Below are positions 55,752-64,000 of a stretch of DNA of 64,000 bases, piece by piece; position 1 is the stretch's first letter; each line of letters opens with the position of its first letter. The translations under genes were made by a program, and so were the position numbers. Source of the stretch: Paraburkholderia lycopersici (GTDB lineage: Bacteria; Pseudomonadota; Gammaproteobacteria; Burkholderiales; Burkholderiaceae). The notes beneath the pieces are model-generated. The model saw only the letters and a list, made by a program, of their open reading frames with translations. It searched no databases and was not told the DNA's origin. The stretch is from positions 124,001-188,000 of the forward strand of contig NZ_FMYQ01000002.1 in the NCBI RefSeq assembly GCF_900096975.1, in the 5' to 3' direction.

Positions 55752-56762
55752 ATGACCACACACCTCACCGCCGCCCACGCCTCGAAGTTCGCCTCGCTCG
55801 CGCTCGCGCACCTCACGCGCGAGTACCCGAACAAGCTGACGCACTCGCTCGAAGGCCCGCAGGACGTGCAGGGCCCGCGCGCGCTGCATCCGGTCTTCTA
55901 TGGCAGCTACGACTGGCATTCGTGCGTGCACGGCTACTGGCTCGTGCTGCATTTGCTGGCGCGCTTTCCCGACCTGCCCGAGGCGCCCCGGATCATCGGC
56001 GTGGCGGACGACCATTTCACCGAAGAGAAGATGGCCGGCGAAATGGCCTACCTCACGCTCGCACACAATCGCGGCTTCGAGCGGCCCTATGGCTGGGCAT
56101 GGCTGCTCGCGCTGGCCGCGCAGGTGGACGCGCTGAAGCTGCCGCAGGCCGCGCGCTGGAAGGCAGCGCTCGCTCCGCTCACGATGTGGTTCGTCGAGCG
56201 TTTCGAGGACTTTCTGCCGAAGGCGACCTATCCGCTGCGCGTGGGCACGCACTTCAACACGGCGTTCGCGCTCACGCTCGCCCACGACTTCGCGAAAGCC
56301 ACGTCGCGCCCGGCGCTGGCCACGCTGATCGCGGATACCGCCACGCGCTGGCATGCGAACGACGCCGACTGCCAGGCGTGGGAGCCCGGCGGCGACGAAT
56401 TCCTTTCGCCGGCGCTGAGCGTGGCCTTGCTGATGAGCCGCGTGCTGCCGGCGCGCGACTTCGAACCGTGGTTCACGCGCTTCTTGCCCAACCTGGCGGT
56501 GCGCGAGCCCGCCACGCTTTTCACGCCGGCCACCGTAACCGACCGCAGCGACGGCAAGATCGCCCACCTCGACGGGCTCAATTTGAGCCGCGCGTGGTGC
56601 CAGCGCGCGCTCGCGCGTGCGTTGCCCGAGGGCGACGCGCGCGTGGCGGTGTTGAACGCTGCCGCCGAAACGCATCTGGCCAGCGCCCTCGACCATGTGG
56701 CCGGAGACTATATGGGCGAGCACTGGCTCGCCACTTTCGCGACGCTCGCGCTCGAAGCGTAG
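55752..56762 (+). CDS. DUF2891 protein (probable soluble toroid enzyme)
   Basis: A 336-residue soluble protein of the DUF2891 family. Repeated helix pairs with His/Trp-rich motifs (YGSYDWHSCVHGYW, GWAWLLALAAQ, CQAWEPGGDEFLSP) suggest an alpha/alpha toroid like those of glycan-modifying enzymes. It starts 10 bp after DUF979, so the three genes form an operon. A reasonable guess is that the permease pair imports an oligosaccharide or glycoside that this protein cleaves. No biochemical role is established to my knowledge. Confidence 0.85.
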   Translation: MTTHLTAAHASKFASLALAHLTREYPNKLTHSLEGPQDVQGPRALHPVFYGSYDWHSCVHGYWLVLHLLARFPDLPEAPRIIGVADDHFTEEKMAGEMAYLTLAHNRGFERPYGWAWLLALAAQVDALKLPQAARWKAALAPLTMWFVERFEDFLPKATYPLRVGTHFNTAFALTLAHDFAKATSRPALATLIADTATRWHANDADCQAWEPGGDEFLSPALSVALLMSRVLPARDFEPWFTRFLPNLAVREPATLFTPATVTDRSDGKIAHLDGLNLSRAWCQRALARALPEGDARVAVLNAAAETHLASALDHVAGDYMGEHWLATFATLALEA

Positions 56763-56905
56763 AAGCACGGGCGCGCATTTGCGTGCTTCCAGACTGAAGA
56801 TTTGACTGCCCGCGGTCGTTATAACGGGCTTGAAGTCCGCGCCGCGCGACCAGACGCCCCGGTCGCGCGGCGCGGGAGGTCGAGTCAATTCAGGTCTGGA
56901 AGGCT

Positions 56906-57355
56906 ATGCAAGTAGAAAAATTCATGACGAGACGTATCGTCATCGTTGGTTTCGACGATACGCTGGAGACGGTTCGCGATATCTTCGCGAAGGCGAACTT
57001 TCACCATCTGCTCGTCGTCGAGGACGGCAGGCTGCAGGGCGTCGTCTCCGATCGCGACCTGCTGCGCGCGGTCAGCCCCTTCATCGACAGCGTGGTCGAA
57101 TCCGCGCGCGATCTCGGCACGCTCAACAAGCGCGTGCACCAGATCATGAGCCGCAAGCCGCTCACGCTGCGGCCCGAGTCGAGCCTTTCCGAGGCCGTGG
57201 CTCTCTTTCTCACCAACAAGGTTTCTTGCATTCCCATCGTGGACGCCGATTTCCGCCCGGTCGGCATCGTGAGCTGGCGCGACGTGCTGCGCTATCTCGT
57301 GCCGATGGACGAAGCGGGCGCAACCGGTGCCGGCGCGCAGCCGGAAAGCGTGTGA
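56906..57355 (+). CDS. CBS-domain protein
   Basis: A 149-residue protein made only of two CBS domains (about 1-65 and 80-135) with the characteristic LVVEDGRLQGVVSDRDLL and IPIVDADFRPVGIVSWRDVL strands. Tandem CBS pairs bind adenine nucleotides and report energy state to a partner protein. No partner is fused or adjacent. The start at 56906 gives the standard MQVEKFMTRR opening. Confidence 0.88.
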   Translation: MQVEKFMTRRIVIVGFDDTLETVRDIFAKANFHHLLVVEDGRLQGVVSDRDLLRAVSPFIDSVVESARDLGTLNKRVHQIMSRKPLTLRPESSLSEAVALFLTNKVSCIPIVDADFRPVGIVSWRDVLRYLVPMDEAGATGAGAQPESV

Positions 57356-57435
57356 CGCCAACGCGGCACGGTGCGACATCCGTCGACCCGTATGACGAAG
57401 CTTCACTGACGACCGTACTTCTTTCCTGCGGACCA

Positions 57436-57463
57436 TAAAGTTCGCGGCCTCTCCTGCCGTTGT
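57436..57463 (+). promoter_or_regulatory. Possible sigma-28 (FliA) promoter
   Basis: TAAAGTTC-N12-GCCGTTGT resembles the flagellar sigma consensus TAAAGTTT-N11-GCCGATAA, with seven of eight matches in the -35 part and GCCG kept at -10. The spacer is one base long. It lies about 130 bp before the chemoreceptor gene, a common class of FliA target. Confidence 0.4.
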
Positions 57464-57591
57464 CATGGACAGGGCGCTTAAACAGCCTGACCGCCTTGGG
57501 CTGTACTGGGTGAGCGCACCGGGACAACCGTGAAAACGACTGGGACACGCGCGGCCTCCAGAGCCGCGCGCCCCACGGAGAGAGACCAGGA

Positions 57592-59157
57592 ATGCTTCAC
57601 AAGCTGTCAATACGCGCGAGCCTGACCCTGATGATCGCGTTCTTCGGGATCGTGCTGATTCTCGGAGCCGCGATGGGCTTGCTGTCCATGCGAGCGGGCA
57701 ACGAATCGCAGCGCATCATGTACACCGTCGATACGCCGGCCGTGGCGGATCTCGAAGGCAGCGCCGGCCAGTTGCTGCGCCTGCGCCTTGCGCTCGCCAC
57801 CTACGCATCGCTTTCCGAACTCGGCGATCACGACGCCGCCGACGCCGTGCTCAAGCGCTTCGACCAGTATCTGAAGAACTCGAACGAGCGTCTCGAGCAC
57901 TATCTGTCGATTGCGAGCGGCGAAGGCGAGGCGCAGGATCTCGTCGCCGACATGCAGGCCAAGCGCAACAGCTTCCTGCACGATGGCGTCGATCCGGCGC
58001 TGGCGGCGCTCAAGGCAGGCGACAAGGCGGCGTTCCACGAACTGCAGGGCCACAAGCTGCCGGCGCTCTACGGCAACTTCGAAAAGGCGATGCTCGTGCT
58101 CGAGAAGCGCCAGCTCGATCTCGGCGCGAAGCGCTATCAGGAAGGGCAGGACCGCTTCAGCTTGGTAAGCATCGCGGTGGCCGTGGGCATGGTGTTGTCG
58201 CTCGTGTGCGCATGGATCGGCCGCACCGCGCTCATGCGCGCGATCGTGCATCCCGTCGATGCGGCCATCGCCCAGTTCCAGCGCATTGCTGCCGGCGACC
58301 TGAGCGGCGCGGTCGAGGCGACGAGCGACAATGAAATGGGCCGCCTCCAGGCCGCGCTGCGGCAGATGCAGGACGCGCTCATCAAGACGGTCAGCAGCGT
58401 GCGCGAAGGCGCGCAATCGATCGACAAAGGCGTGAGCGAGATCGCCGCGGGTAACACGGATTTGTCGCAACGCACCGAGCAGCAGGCCGCCTCGCTCGAG
58501 GAAACGGCTGCGAGCATCGAAGAGCTCACCTCCACCGTCAAGCAGACCGCCGACAACGCGCGCCAGGCCAGCGCGCTCGCGGAAGGCGCCTCGGGTCTCG
58601 CCGCGCAGGGCGGCGCACTCTCGCGCGAAGTGGTCGGCACCATGCAGGACATCGTGGGCGACTCGCGGCGCGTGGGCGAGATCGTCGGCGTAATCGAGGC
58701 GATCGCGTTCCAGACCAATATCCTGGCGCTCAACGCAGCCGTGGAAGCGGCCCGCGCGGGCGAGGAGGGCCGTGGTTTCGCCGTGGTCGCGAGCGAGGTG
58801 CGCTCGCTCGCGCAGCGCAGCGCCGCGGCGGCCAAGGAGATCAAGGAGCTGATCGAGTCGTCGACCTCGCGCGTGGAAACCGGCGCGGGCCTCGTCGAGC
58901 GCTCGGGCTCGACCATGGGCGAGATCGTCGAGGCCATCGCGCGCGTGAGCGCGATCATGAACGAGATCGCGTCGGCGGCGGCCGAGCAGAGCACGGGCAT
59001 CGAACAGGTGAACGTCGCCGTGGGCCAGATGGATCTCGTGACCCAGCAGAATGCGGCGCTCGTGGAGCAGGCTTCGGCCGCGGCTTCGTCGCTCGAAAAC
59101 GAGGCGCACCAGCTGAACGCCGTGGTTTCGGTGTTCCGCACCGGACGAGGAGCGTAG
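57592..59157 (+). CDS. Methyl-accepting chemotaxis protein
   Basis: A 521-residue transmembrane chemoreceptor. Helix 1 spans about 10-32, a four-helix periplasmic ligand domain (Tar-like 4HB) spans 35-187, helix 2 spans 188-210, and a HAMP domain follows. The cytoplasmic hairpin contains the invariant tip [20 protein letters not shown] (starting near 368), which binds CheA and CheW. The C-terminus ends RTGRGA without an NWETF-type CheR tether. The ligand is unknown. A FliA-like promoter precedes it. Confidence 0.93.
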   Translation: MLHKLSIRASLTLMIAFFGIVLILGAAMGLLSMRAGNESQRIMYTVDTPAVADLEGSAGQLLRLRLALATYASLSELGDHDAADAVLKRFDQYLKNSNERLEHYLSIASGEGEAQDLVADMQAKRNSFLHDGVDPALAALKAGDKAAFHELQGHKLPALYGNFEKAMLVLEKRQLDLGAKRYQEGQDRFSLVSIAVAVGMVLSLVCAWIGRTALMRAIVHPVDAAIAQFQRIAAGDLSGAVEATSDNEMGRLQAALRQMQDALIKTVSSVREGAQSIDKGVSEIAAGNTDLSQRTEQQAASLEETAASIEELTSTVKQTADNARQASALAEGASGLAAQGGALSREVVGTMQDIVGDSRRVGEIVGVIEAIAFQTNILALNAAVEAARAGEEGRGFAVVASEVRSLAQRSAAAAKEIKELIESSTSRVETGAGLVERSGSTMGEIVEAIARVSAIMNEIASAAAEQSTGIEQVNVAVGQMDLVTQQNAALVEQASAAASSLENEAHQLNAVVSVFRTGRGA

Positions 59158-59238
59158 CGCGCACGCCGCATCGCGCGGTCGGCCCGCTGCCGTTCCCCGG
59201 GTATAGTCGTGGATCACGACCATGGACTGGAGACAACG

Positions 59239-59637
59239 ATGCAGCTTGTCGATCATGTGTCGATCGGCGTTCCCGATCTCGACGCGGCGCGACCCTTCTA
59301 TGACGCGATCATGAGCGCGCTGGGCGCGGCCAAGGTGTATGACCGCCCCGACGCGCTCGGCTATGGCGAGCGTTGCAGCGCCGCCGATACGCAATCATCC
59401 TGTCTCGCCGTCTATCTGGACACCAGCCACATCGGCCCGAACAGGCGGCACTGGTGTTTCAAGGCGGCCTCGCGCGCGCAGGTCGATGCGTTCCATGCAG
59501 CCGGCCTCGCCGCTGGTGGCCGAACGGACGGCGATCCCGGCTTGCGGCCGCATTATCACGCGAGCTACTACGGCGCATTTCTCGTCGATCCGGCTGGCAA
59601 TCGCGTCGAGGCGGTGTGCCACTGCGCTGCGGAGTGA
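59239..59637 (+). CDS. VOC (glyoxalase/dioxygenase) superfamily protein
   Basis: A 132-residue vicinal-oxygen-chelate protein. It begins VDHVSIGVPDLDAARPFYDAIM and ends with YYGAFLVDPAGNRVEAVC, the typical paired beta-alpha-beta motifs. His and Glu at the expected positions could bind a metal. Members range from glyoxalase I to antibiotic-binding proteins. The ATG at 59239 follows GGAGACAAC. Confidence 0.85.
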   Translation: MQLVDHVSIGVPDLDAARPFYDAIMSALGAAKVYDRPDALGYGERCSAADTQSSCLAVYLDTSHIGPNRRHWCFKAASRAQVDAFHAAGLAAGGRTDGDPGLRPHYHASYYGAFLVDPAGNRVEAVCHCAAE

Positions 59638-59771
59638 GCACCGTCCCGGTTGCCCGCGTGTCGCCGGACCCTTGAAGCGGACCCCTCGGTCCATTCCGGC
59701 GGTCCCCGTGCGCCGTGCGCCAGCCGGGCCCATGCCGGCGGCCATCGGCGGCACGCGAGACGCCAGCGTCG

Positions 59772-61502
59772 TCAGGGCTGCGGCGCTGGCTCCGCTTCTG
59801 CCTCGGGTTCGGACTCCGCCATATGCACGTCATGCAGCCAGCGCGTGGCCTTGGCGATGGCGCGCGAGAGCCGCGCCACTTCGTTGAGCTGCTCGATCAT
59901 GTCGTTGGCGAGGCGGAAAATAAAGGCTTCCTCTTCGTTGCGAAGATGCACGGCCGACATGATGTGCCGTCGCGCGAGGTCGGACTGCGCCTCGATCTGA
60001 GCCTTGGCGCCGACGATGTGCGTGACGACGTCGGCATCCGGGTGCGTGATCGTCTTCACCGCAAGCGTGAAGTGGTCGATCACGCCCTTGGCGAATTGCA
60101 CCGCCGGGGGGCTTCTCAGCAGCGACACGTCCGCGCTTTGCGCGAGGCGCCGCTGGCCGATTGCGAGCATGCTCGTCGTGGCCACTTCGCGAATGGCGTC
60201 AAGGCAGGTCGCGATGCGCGCGAGATCCACCAGTTGCCGGCCTTCGTCGTCGTTGTGGACTGCTTCGGATAACGTACCAATATAGGTCAGAATGGCGGTG
60301 CTCAGCGAATCGGCGGCCTTGTCTTCGCTCGTCACCGTGGAGAGCGCCTGCGCGGTGCTCGACGCAACGAGCGCGGCGCTATGCCGGAGCAGCGTCTGGA
60401 CCTGCTCGCCGAGCGCGGTCAGCTCGAGCTGCACGCGGGCAATGGCGAGTGCCGGCATTTCGATCAGCGTGTCGTCGAGGTAGCGTGGCACGCCGGGGTC
60501 CTGCCACGCTTCGCGCCCCGCAGGGGCGAGGCGCTCGGCCAGCGTGGCGATGGGACCCGTGAACCAGATCAGCACGAAGGTGCTGAACACGCTGAATACC
60601 GTGTGCGCATTGGCGGCCTGTCGCGGCGTTTCGGCGGCAAGGCGTGCCGCGCCGCTCAGTTCGGGCGCGGAAGGCGAGATCATGCGCACGAAATCGGCGA
60701 ACTGCGGAATGACGAAAGCGAAGAACAGCACGCCAAGCACGTTGAAAAGCAGGTGCACAATGCCTACCTGCGCGGCTTCCGCAGACTTGCCTATCGACGC
60801 GAGCAGCGCCGTGCCGCAGGTCCCCACGTTGGCGCCGAGTATCAGCGCGATGCCCGATTCGAGCGGAATGAGCCCCTGGCTGCCGAGCGCGATCACGATA
60901 GCCAAGGTGGCCGCCGAGCTTTGCACGATGGCCGTGAACACCGCGCCGATCACGATGCCGATCAGCGGATTGCGCATGTCCTGCATGGCGTCGATGAATG
61001 GCTGGTAATCGCGCAGCGGCCGCGTGGCGTTGCCCATCATCTCGATGCCGAGAAACAGCAGGCCGAGGCCGAGCAGCGCCCCGCCCAGCTCGCGCAGCAT
61101 TTCGCGTTTCGCGAAGCCGTATAGCAGGAAGCCGCCCCCGAGCATGAACGGCGTGAGCGCCGAGATATTGAACGCGATGATCTGCGCGGTGAGCGTCGAG
61201 CCGATATTGGCGCCCATGATCATCGGTATGGCCTGCCGCAGCGTCATGAGCCGCGCGGAAACGAAACCCACGAGCAGGACCGTGGTGATGGTCGACGAAT
61301 TGAGCAGCGCCGTGATGCCTGCGCCGGCAAGCACGCCGCGAAACCGGTTGGCGGTGAGCGAGCCCAGCAGCGATTGCAGGCGCGCCCCGGCGATGGTCTT
61401 GAGCGCGCCCGTCATGAGGTCCAGCCCGAACAGAAAGAGGGCGAGGCCGCCGACCAGCAATCCGGTAATCTCGATCAGATTCAGGTTCGCACCGGTCAGC
61501 AT
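59772..61502 (-). CDS. Na/Pi cotransporter family protein (NptA/YjbB-like)
   Basis: A 576-residue inner-membrane protein. Two inverted repeats carry the family's QSSAAT-like (AIVQSSAATLAIV) and LNSSTITTVLLVG motifs, plus MGANIGSTLTAQ and LGANVGTCGTALL. The last 200 residues form a PhoU-like helical domain. It moves phosphate with sodium, in relatives usually outward. ATG 61502 is chosen; the in-frame TTG at 61529 is less likely. It follows the P-type ATPase gene on the same strand after a 61-bp gap. Confidence 0.9.
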   Translation of the reverse strand: MLTGANLNLIEITGLLVGGLALFLFGLDLMTGALKTIAGARLQSLLGSLTANRFRGVLAGAGITALLNSSTITTVLLVGFVSARLMTLRQAIPMIMGANIGSTLTAQIIAFNISALTPFMLGGGFLLYGFAKREMLRELGGALLGLGLLFLGIEMMGNATRPLRDYQPFIDAMQDMRNPLIGIVIGAVFTAIVQSSAATLAIVIALGSQGLIPLESGIALILGANVGTCGTALLASIGKSAEAAQVGIVHLLFNVLGVLFFAFVIPQFADFVRMISPSAPELSGAARLAAETPRQAANAHTVFSVFSTFVLIWFTGPIATLAERLAPAGREAWQDPGVPRYLDDTLIEMPALAIARVQLELTALGEQVQTLLRHSAALVASSTAQALSTVTSEDKAADSLSTAILTYIGTLSEAVHNDDEGRQLVDLARIATCLDAIREVATTSMLAIGQRRLAQSADVSLLRSPPAVQFAKGVIDHFTLAVKTITHPDADVVTHIVGAKAQIEAQSDLARRHIMSAVHLRNEEEAFIFRLANDMIEQLNEVARLSRAIAKATRWLHDVHMAESEPEAEAEPAPQP

Positions 61503-61563
61503 GACGATCAGCCCTCCCTTTCGAGCCAAGACACCAATGATAATTTAGTTCGACTAAGCGATT

Positions 61564-64000
61564 TTATGCATCATGGTATGTCCTCGTATCCAGGCGTCGC
61601 TGCTGGGGCGTGACCGACGCTCTCAGCGCGGGTATCGAGCGGATGACGAGCTTCTCGATCTCCACGACGAGGAAGAACAGGACCGCCCCGACCACGAGCC
61701 AAAGCCAGGCCGACAACGGCAGGGCGTCGGTCTGGAACACGGCGTGAAAGGGCGGGGTATAAGTGAACAGGAGCTGCAGCACCACGACCGCGGCGATGCC
61801 ATACCAGAGATACGGATTGCCCATGTGCGCGCGCACGGAGAGTGACGAGTTGATCAGCGACCGGCTGTTGAGGAGATAGAACACCTGGCCCAGCGTGATC
61901 GCGTTGACGGCGGCCGTGCGCGCCATCGGGTCCGACGCGCCCTGCGCCTTCATCCAGAAGAAGGCCGCGAGCGTATAGAGCACGAGCGCCGCGCCGACGA
62001 AGAGAATGCGCCAGATGCCGAAGGGCGTGACGATGGGTCTGTCGATCGAACGGGGAGGTCGGCGCATCACGTCCGCTTCGTGGGGCTCGAAGGAAATGAC
62101 GAGACCGAGCGCGACCGACGTGACCATGTTCACCCACAGTACCTGTGGCGCCGTGATTGGCAGCGTAAAGGCGAAGAGGATCGCCACGGCGATCACGGTG
62201 CCCTGGGCGATGTTCGTGGGCAGCAGGAAGAGCATGGCTTTCTCGATGTTGTTGTAGACCGTGCGTCCCTCCTTCACTGCGGCTGAGATCGAGGCGAAGT
62301 TGTCGTCGGCGAGAATCATGCCCGCGGCTTCTTTGGTCACCTCGGTGCCCTTGATGCCCATCGCCACGCCGATGTCGGCTTTCTTGAGCGCAGGTGCGTC
62401 GTTTACGCCGTCGCCTGTCATGGCGACGACCTGGCGGTTGGCCTGGATCGCCTTCACGAGCCGCAGCTTGTGCTCGGGGCTCGCGCGCGCGAACACATCC
62501 ACGTCGCGAACGCATTCCTGCAGCGCCGCGTCGTTCATGGCCTCGATTTCGGTTCCGGCCACGGCCGTCCTGCCGTCGCCTATGCCTAGCATGCCCGCTA
62601 TCGCGGCGGCCGTGACCTTGTGGTCGCCCGTAATCATCGTGACGCGAATGCCGCCGCCGTGGCATTCGCGCACGGCGTCGATCGCTTCCTTGCGCGGCGG
62701 GTCCATGAGGCCGACGAGGCCGAGAAGCACGAGCGTCTTCGGCAAATCCTGCGGGCCGAGATTGCCGGATTCGACGCCGGGGTCCGGCAGCCACGCGAGC
62801 GCGAGCACGCGTTCGCCCTGCGAGGCGAGCCGCTCGCCCTCGCGCGCGAAGCGCTCGCCATCGAGCGGGGCGGGGCCGCTCGCCGTTTGCTGGCGGTCGC
62901 AGTGCTCGATGATGACTTCCGGCGCGCCTTTCACCAGCAGCATCTCGCCTTGTGCCGAGCGGTTCAGCGTCGCCATGAACTTGTGCTCGGACTCGAACGG
63001 AATGGCGTCGATGCGCGGGGCGGCCGCCGTTTCCGCGGCACGGTCCATGCCGAGCTTGCCCGCGAACGGATAGAGGGCACCCTCGGTCGGGTCGCCTTCC
63101 ACCTTCCACTTGCCTTCTTCCTGGAACAGCCCGGCGTCGTTGCAGAGCAGGCAAACGCGGCCCATGAGCGTGAGGACGTCGGGCGCGGCGTCGAGCGGCT
63201 TGCCGCCCGATTTGACCTCGCCCTCGGGGGCGTAGCCGTCGCCGGTCACTTCGTAGGGCGCCTCCGCCGTCACCACGGAGGTCACCATCATCTCCATGAG
63301 CGTGAGCGTGCCCGTCTTGTCCGAGCAGATGCGCGACACGGAGCCCAGCGTCTCGACGGCCGGCAGGCGGCGGATGATGGCGTTGCGCTTCGCCATGCGC
63401 TGCACGCCGATGGCGAGCGTGATGGTGATGAGCGCAGGCAGGCCCTCGGGGATGACCGACACCGCAATGCCCACGACGGCCTGGAACAGCTGGATGAACG
63501 TCATGTGGCCGAGCCAGTGGCCCCAGGCGAAGAGCAGCACGCTGATGATCCCGATGGCCGCCGTGATGACGTATCCAAACTTCTTGATCTGCCGCAGGAG
63601 CGGGGTTTCCAGCGCGCTGACCTCGGCGAGCATCTGGTTGATGCGGCCGAGCTCGGTCTGGCTGCCCGTCGCCACGACGATGCCGGTCGCGCGCCCGGAG
63701 AGGACCATCGTCCCGGAAAACGCCATGTTTTCGCGGTCTCCGACGGTAGCCTGCGCGGGCATGACGCCCGTGTTCTTCTCCGCCGGCACGGATTCGCCCG
63801 TGAGCGCCGCCTCTTCCGTGCGCAGGTTCCGCGCTTCCACGAGACGAATATCCGCCGGGATTCTGTCGCCCGATTCCAGCAGCACGACGTCGCCGGGAAC
63901 GATCTCTTCGGCGGGAACGAGGCGAACTTCCCCGGAGCGCAGCACGCGCGCTTCCGCGGAGAGCATGTTGCGAATCGAGTCGAGCGCCTTTTCGGCGCGG
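61564..64000 (-). CDS. P-type cation-transporting ATPase, N-terminus cut by window edge
   Basis: At least 811 residues of a P2-type (Ca/Na/H-like) ATPase. The frame stays open to the right edge past ATG 63966, which is internal (it follows AEKALDSIRN). Motifs in order: TGES of the actuator domain, IPEGLP in helix 4, the phosphorylation site DKTGTLT, KGAPE in the nucleotide domain and TGDGVNDAPAL. C-terminal helices follow. The PEGLP motif suggests calcium or a related divalent ion, though prokaryotic members vary. Confidence 0.93.
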   Translation of the reverse strand, partial: RAEKALDSIRNMLSAEARVLRSGEVRLVPAEEIVPGDVVLLESGDRIPADIRLVEARNLRTEEAALTGESVPAEKNTGVMPAQATVGDRENMAFSGTMVLSGRATGIVVATGSQTELGRINQMLAEVSALETPLLRQIKKFGYVITAAIGIISVLLFAWGHWLGHMTFIQLFQAVVGIAVSVIPEGLPALITITLAIGVQRMAKRNAIIRRLPAVETLGSVSRICSDKTGTLTLMEMMVTSVVTAEAPYEVTGDGYAPEGEVKSGGKPLDAAPDVLTLMGRVCLLCNDAGLFQEEGKWKVEGDPTEGALYPFAGKLGMDRAAETAAAPRIDAIPFESEHKFMATLNRSAQGEMLLVKGAPEVIIEHCDRQQTASGPAPLDGERFAREGERLASQGERVLALAWLPDPGVESGNLGPQDLPKTLVLLGLVGLMDPPRKEAIDAVRECHGGGIRVTMITGDHKVTAAAIAGMLGIGDGRTAVAGTEIEAMNDAALQECVRDVDVFARASPEHKLRLVKAIQANRQVVAMTGDGVNDAPALKKADIGVAMGIKGTEVTKEAAGMILADDNFASISAAVKEGRTVYNNIEKAMLFLLPTNIAQGTVIAVAILFAFTLPITAPQVLWVNMVTSVALGLVISFEPHEADVMRRPPRSIDRPIVTPFGIWRILFVGAALVLYTLAAFFWMKAQGASDPMARTAAVNAITLGQVFYLLNSRSLINSSLSVRAHMGNPYLWYGIAAVVVLQLLFTYTPPFHAVFQTDALPLSAWLWLVVGAVLFFLVVEIEKLVIRSIPALRASVTPQQRRLDTRTYHDA

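Noticed and set aside
57607..59394. A 595-codon minus-strand frame opposite the chemoreceptor
   Set aside because: It is antisense to a clear methyl-accepting chemotaxis protein and has shadow composition.

Overview
The window is GC-rich DNA that reads as a Burkholderiales genome, most likely Paraburkholderia, Caballeronia or a close relative. The case rests on a PenA-like class A beta-lactamase with its divergent LysR regulator, an H-NS protein with a lysine/alanine-rich tail, the density of LysR, MarR and GntR regulators, and a parA-parB plus RepA module of secondary-replicon type. Replication and partition genes lie at 42.0-47.2 kb. argG, a core biosynthetic gene, sits directly beside them, so the molecule is better described as a chromid or second chromosome than as a dispensable plasmid.

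Left part (1-12.2 kb): a probable organosulfur-scavenging island. It holds the end of an SsuA-like binding protein, two half-size ABC proteins whose complementary motif defects mark them as a heterodimer, and a TonB-dependent receptor. It also has an SfnR-like sigma-54 activator, an SsuD-like flavin monooxygenase and two proteins related to the sulfinate desulfinase DszB. One DszB relative keeps the Cys/His/Arg active-site signature. The other has lost the Cys. A near-perfect sigma-54 promoter precedes the monooxygenase-desulfinase pair. Next come a gene-poor stretch with coding remnants, a tRNA-Leu(GAG), a truncated second tRNA-Leu and a broken LysR gene.

Middle (14-39 kb): beta-lactamase and its regulator; FadH-type dienoyl-CoA reductase with a MarR gene; a MarR-acetyltransferase fusion; and a redox cluster under a divergent LysR (SDR, old yellow enzyme, GST, second SDR). 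In that cluster both related SDR genes carry the same promoter-like module. Further genes are a third SDR, a LysR, a DUF1989 protein, a PRC-barrel protein, a Fur-family regulator, a pyruvyl-transferase-like protein, an MFS transporter, a TauE/SafE permease, H-NS, and an SbcD/SbcC-like (YhaO/YhaN-like) pair.

Replicon core (39-47.5 kb): decayed LysR and TetR genes; a gene-poor segment; three 19-bp perfect palindromes (probable parS centromere); parB and parA, translationally coupled; an origin-like region with about ten iterons plus five phased 12-bp repeats; repA; and a bidirectional terminator.

Right part (47.5-64 kb): argG; a GntR regulator with a candidate operator; a family 2 glycosyltransferase; a DNA/RNA alkylation-repair operon (2OG-Fe(II) oxygenase, Ogt, second oxygenase with a damaged iron site); the DUF969-DUF979-DUF2891 operon; a CBS-domain protein; a chemoreceptor with a possible flagellar-sigma promoter; a VOC protein; a Na/Pi cotransporter-family protein; and a P-type cation ATPase cut by the right edge. 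Homology calls are from memory of family motifs. No database search was run.
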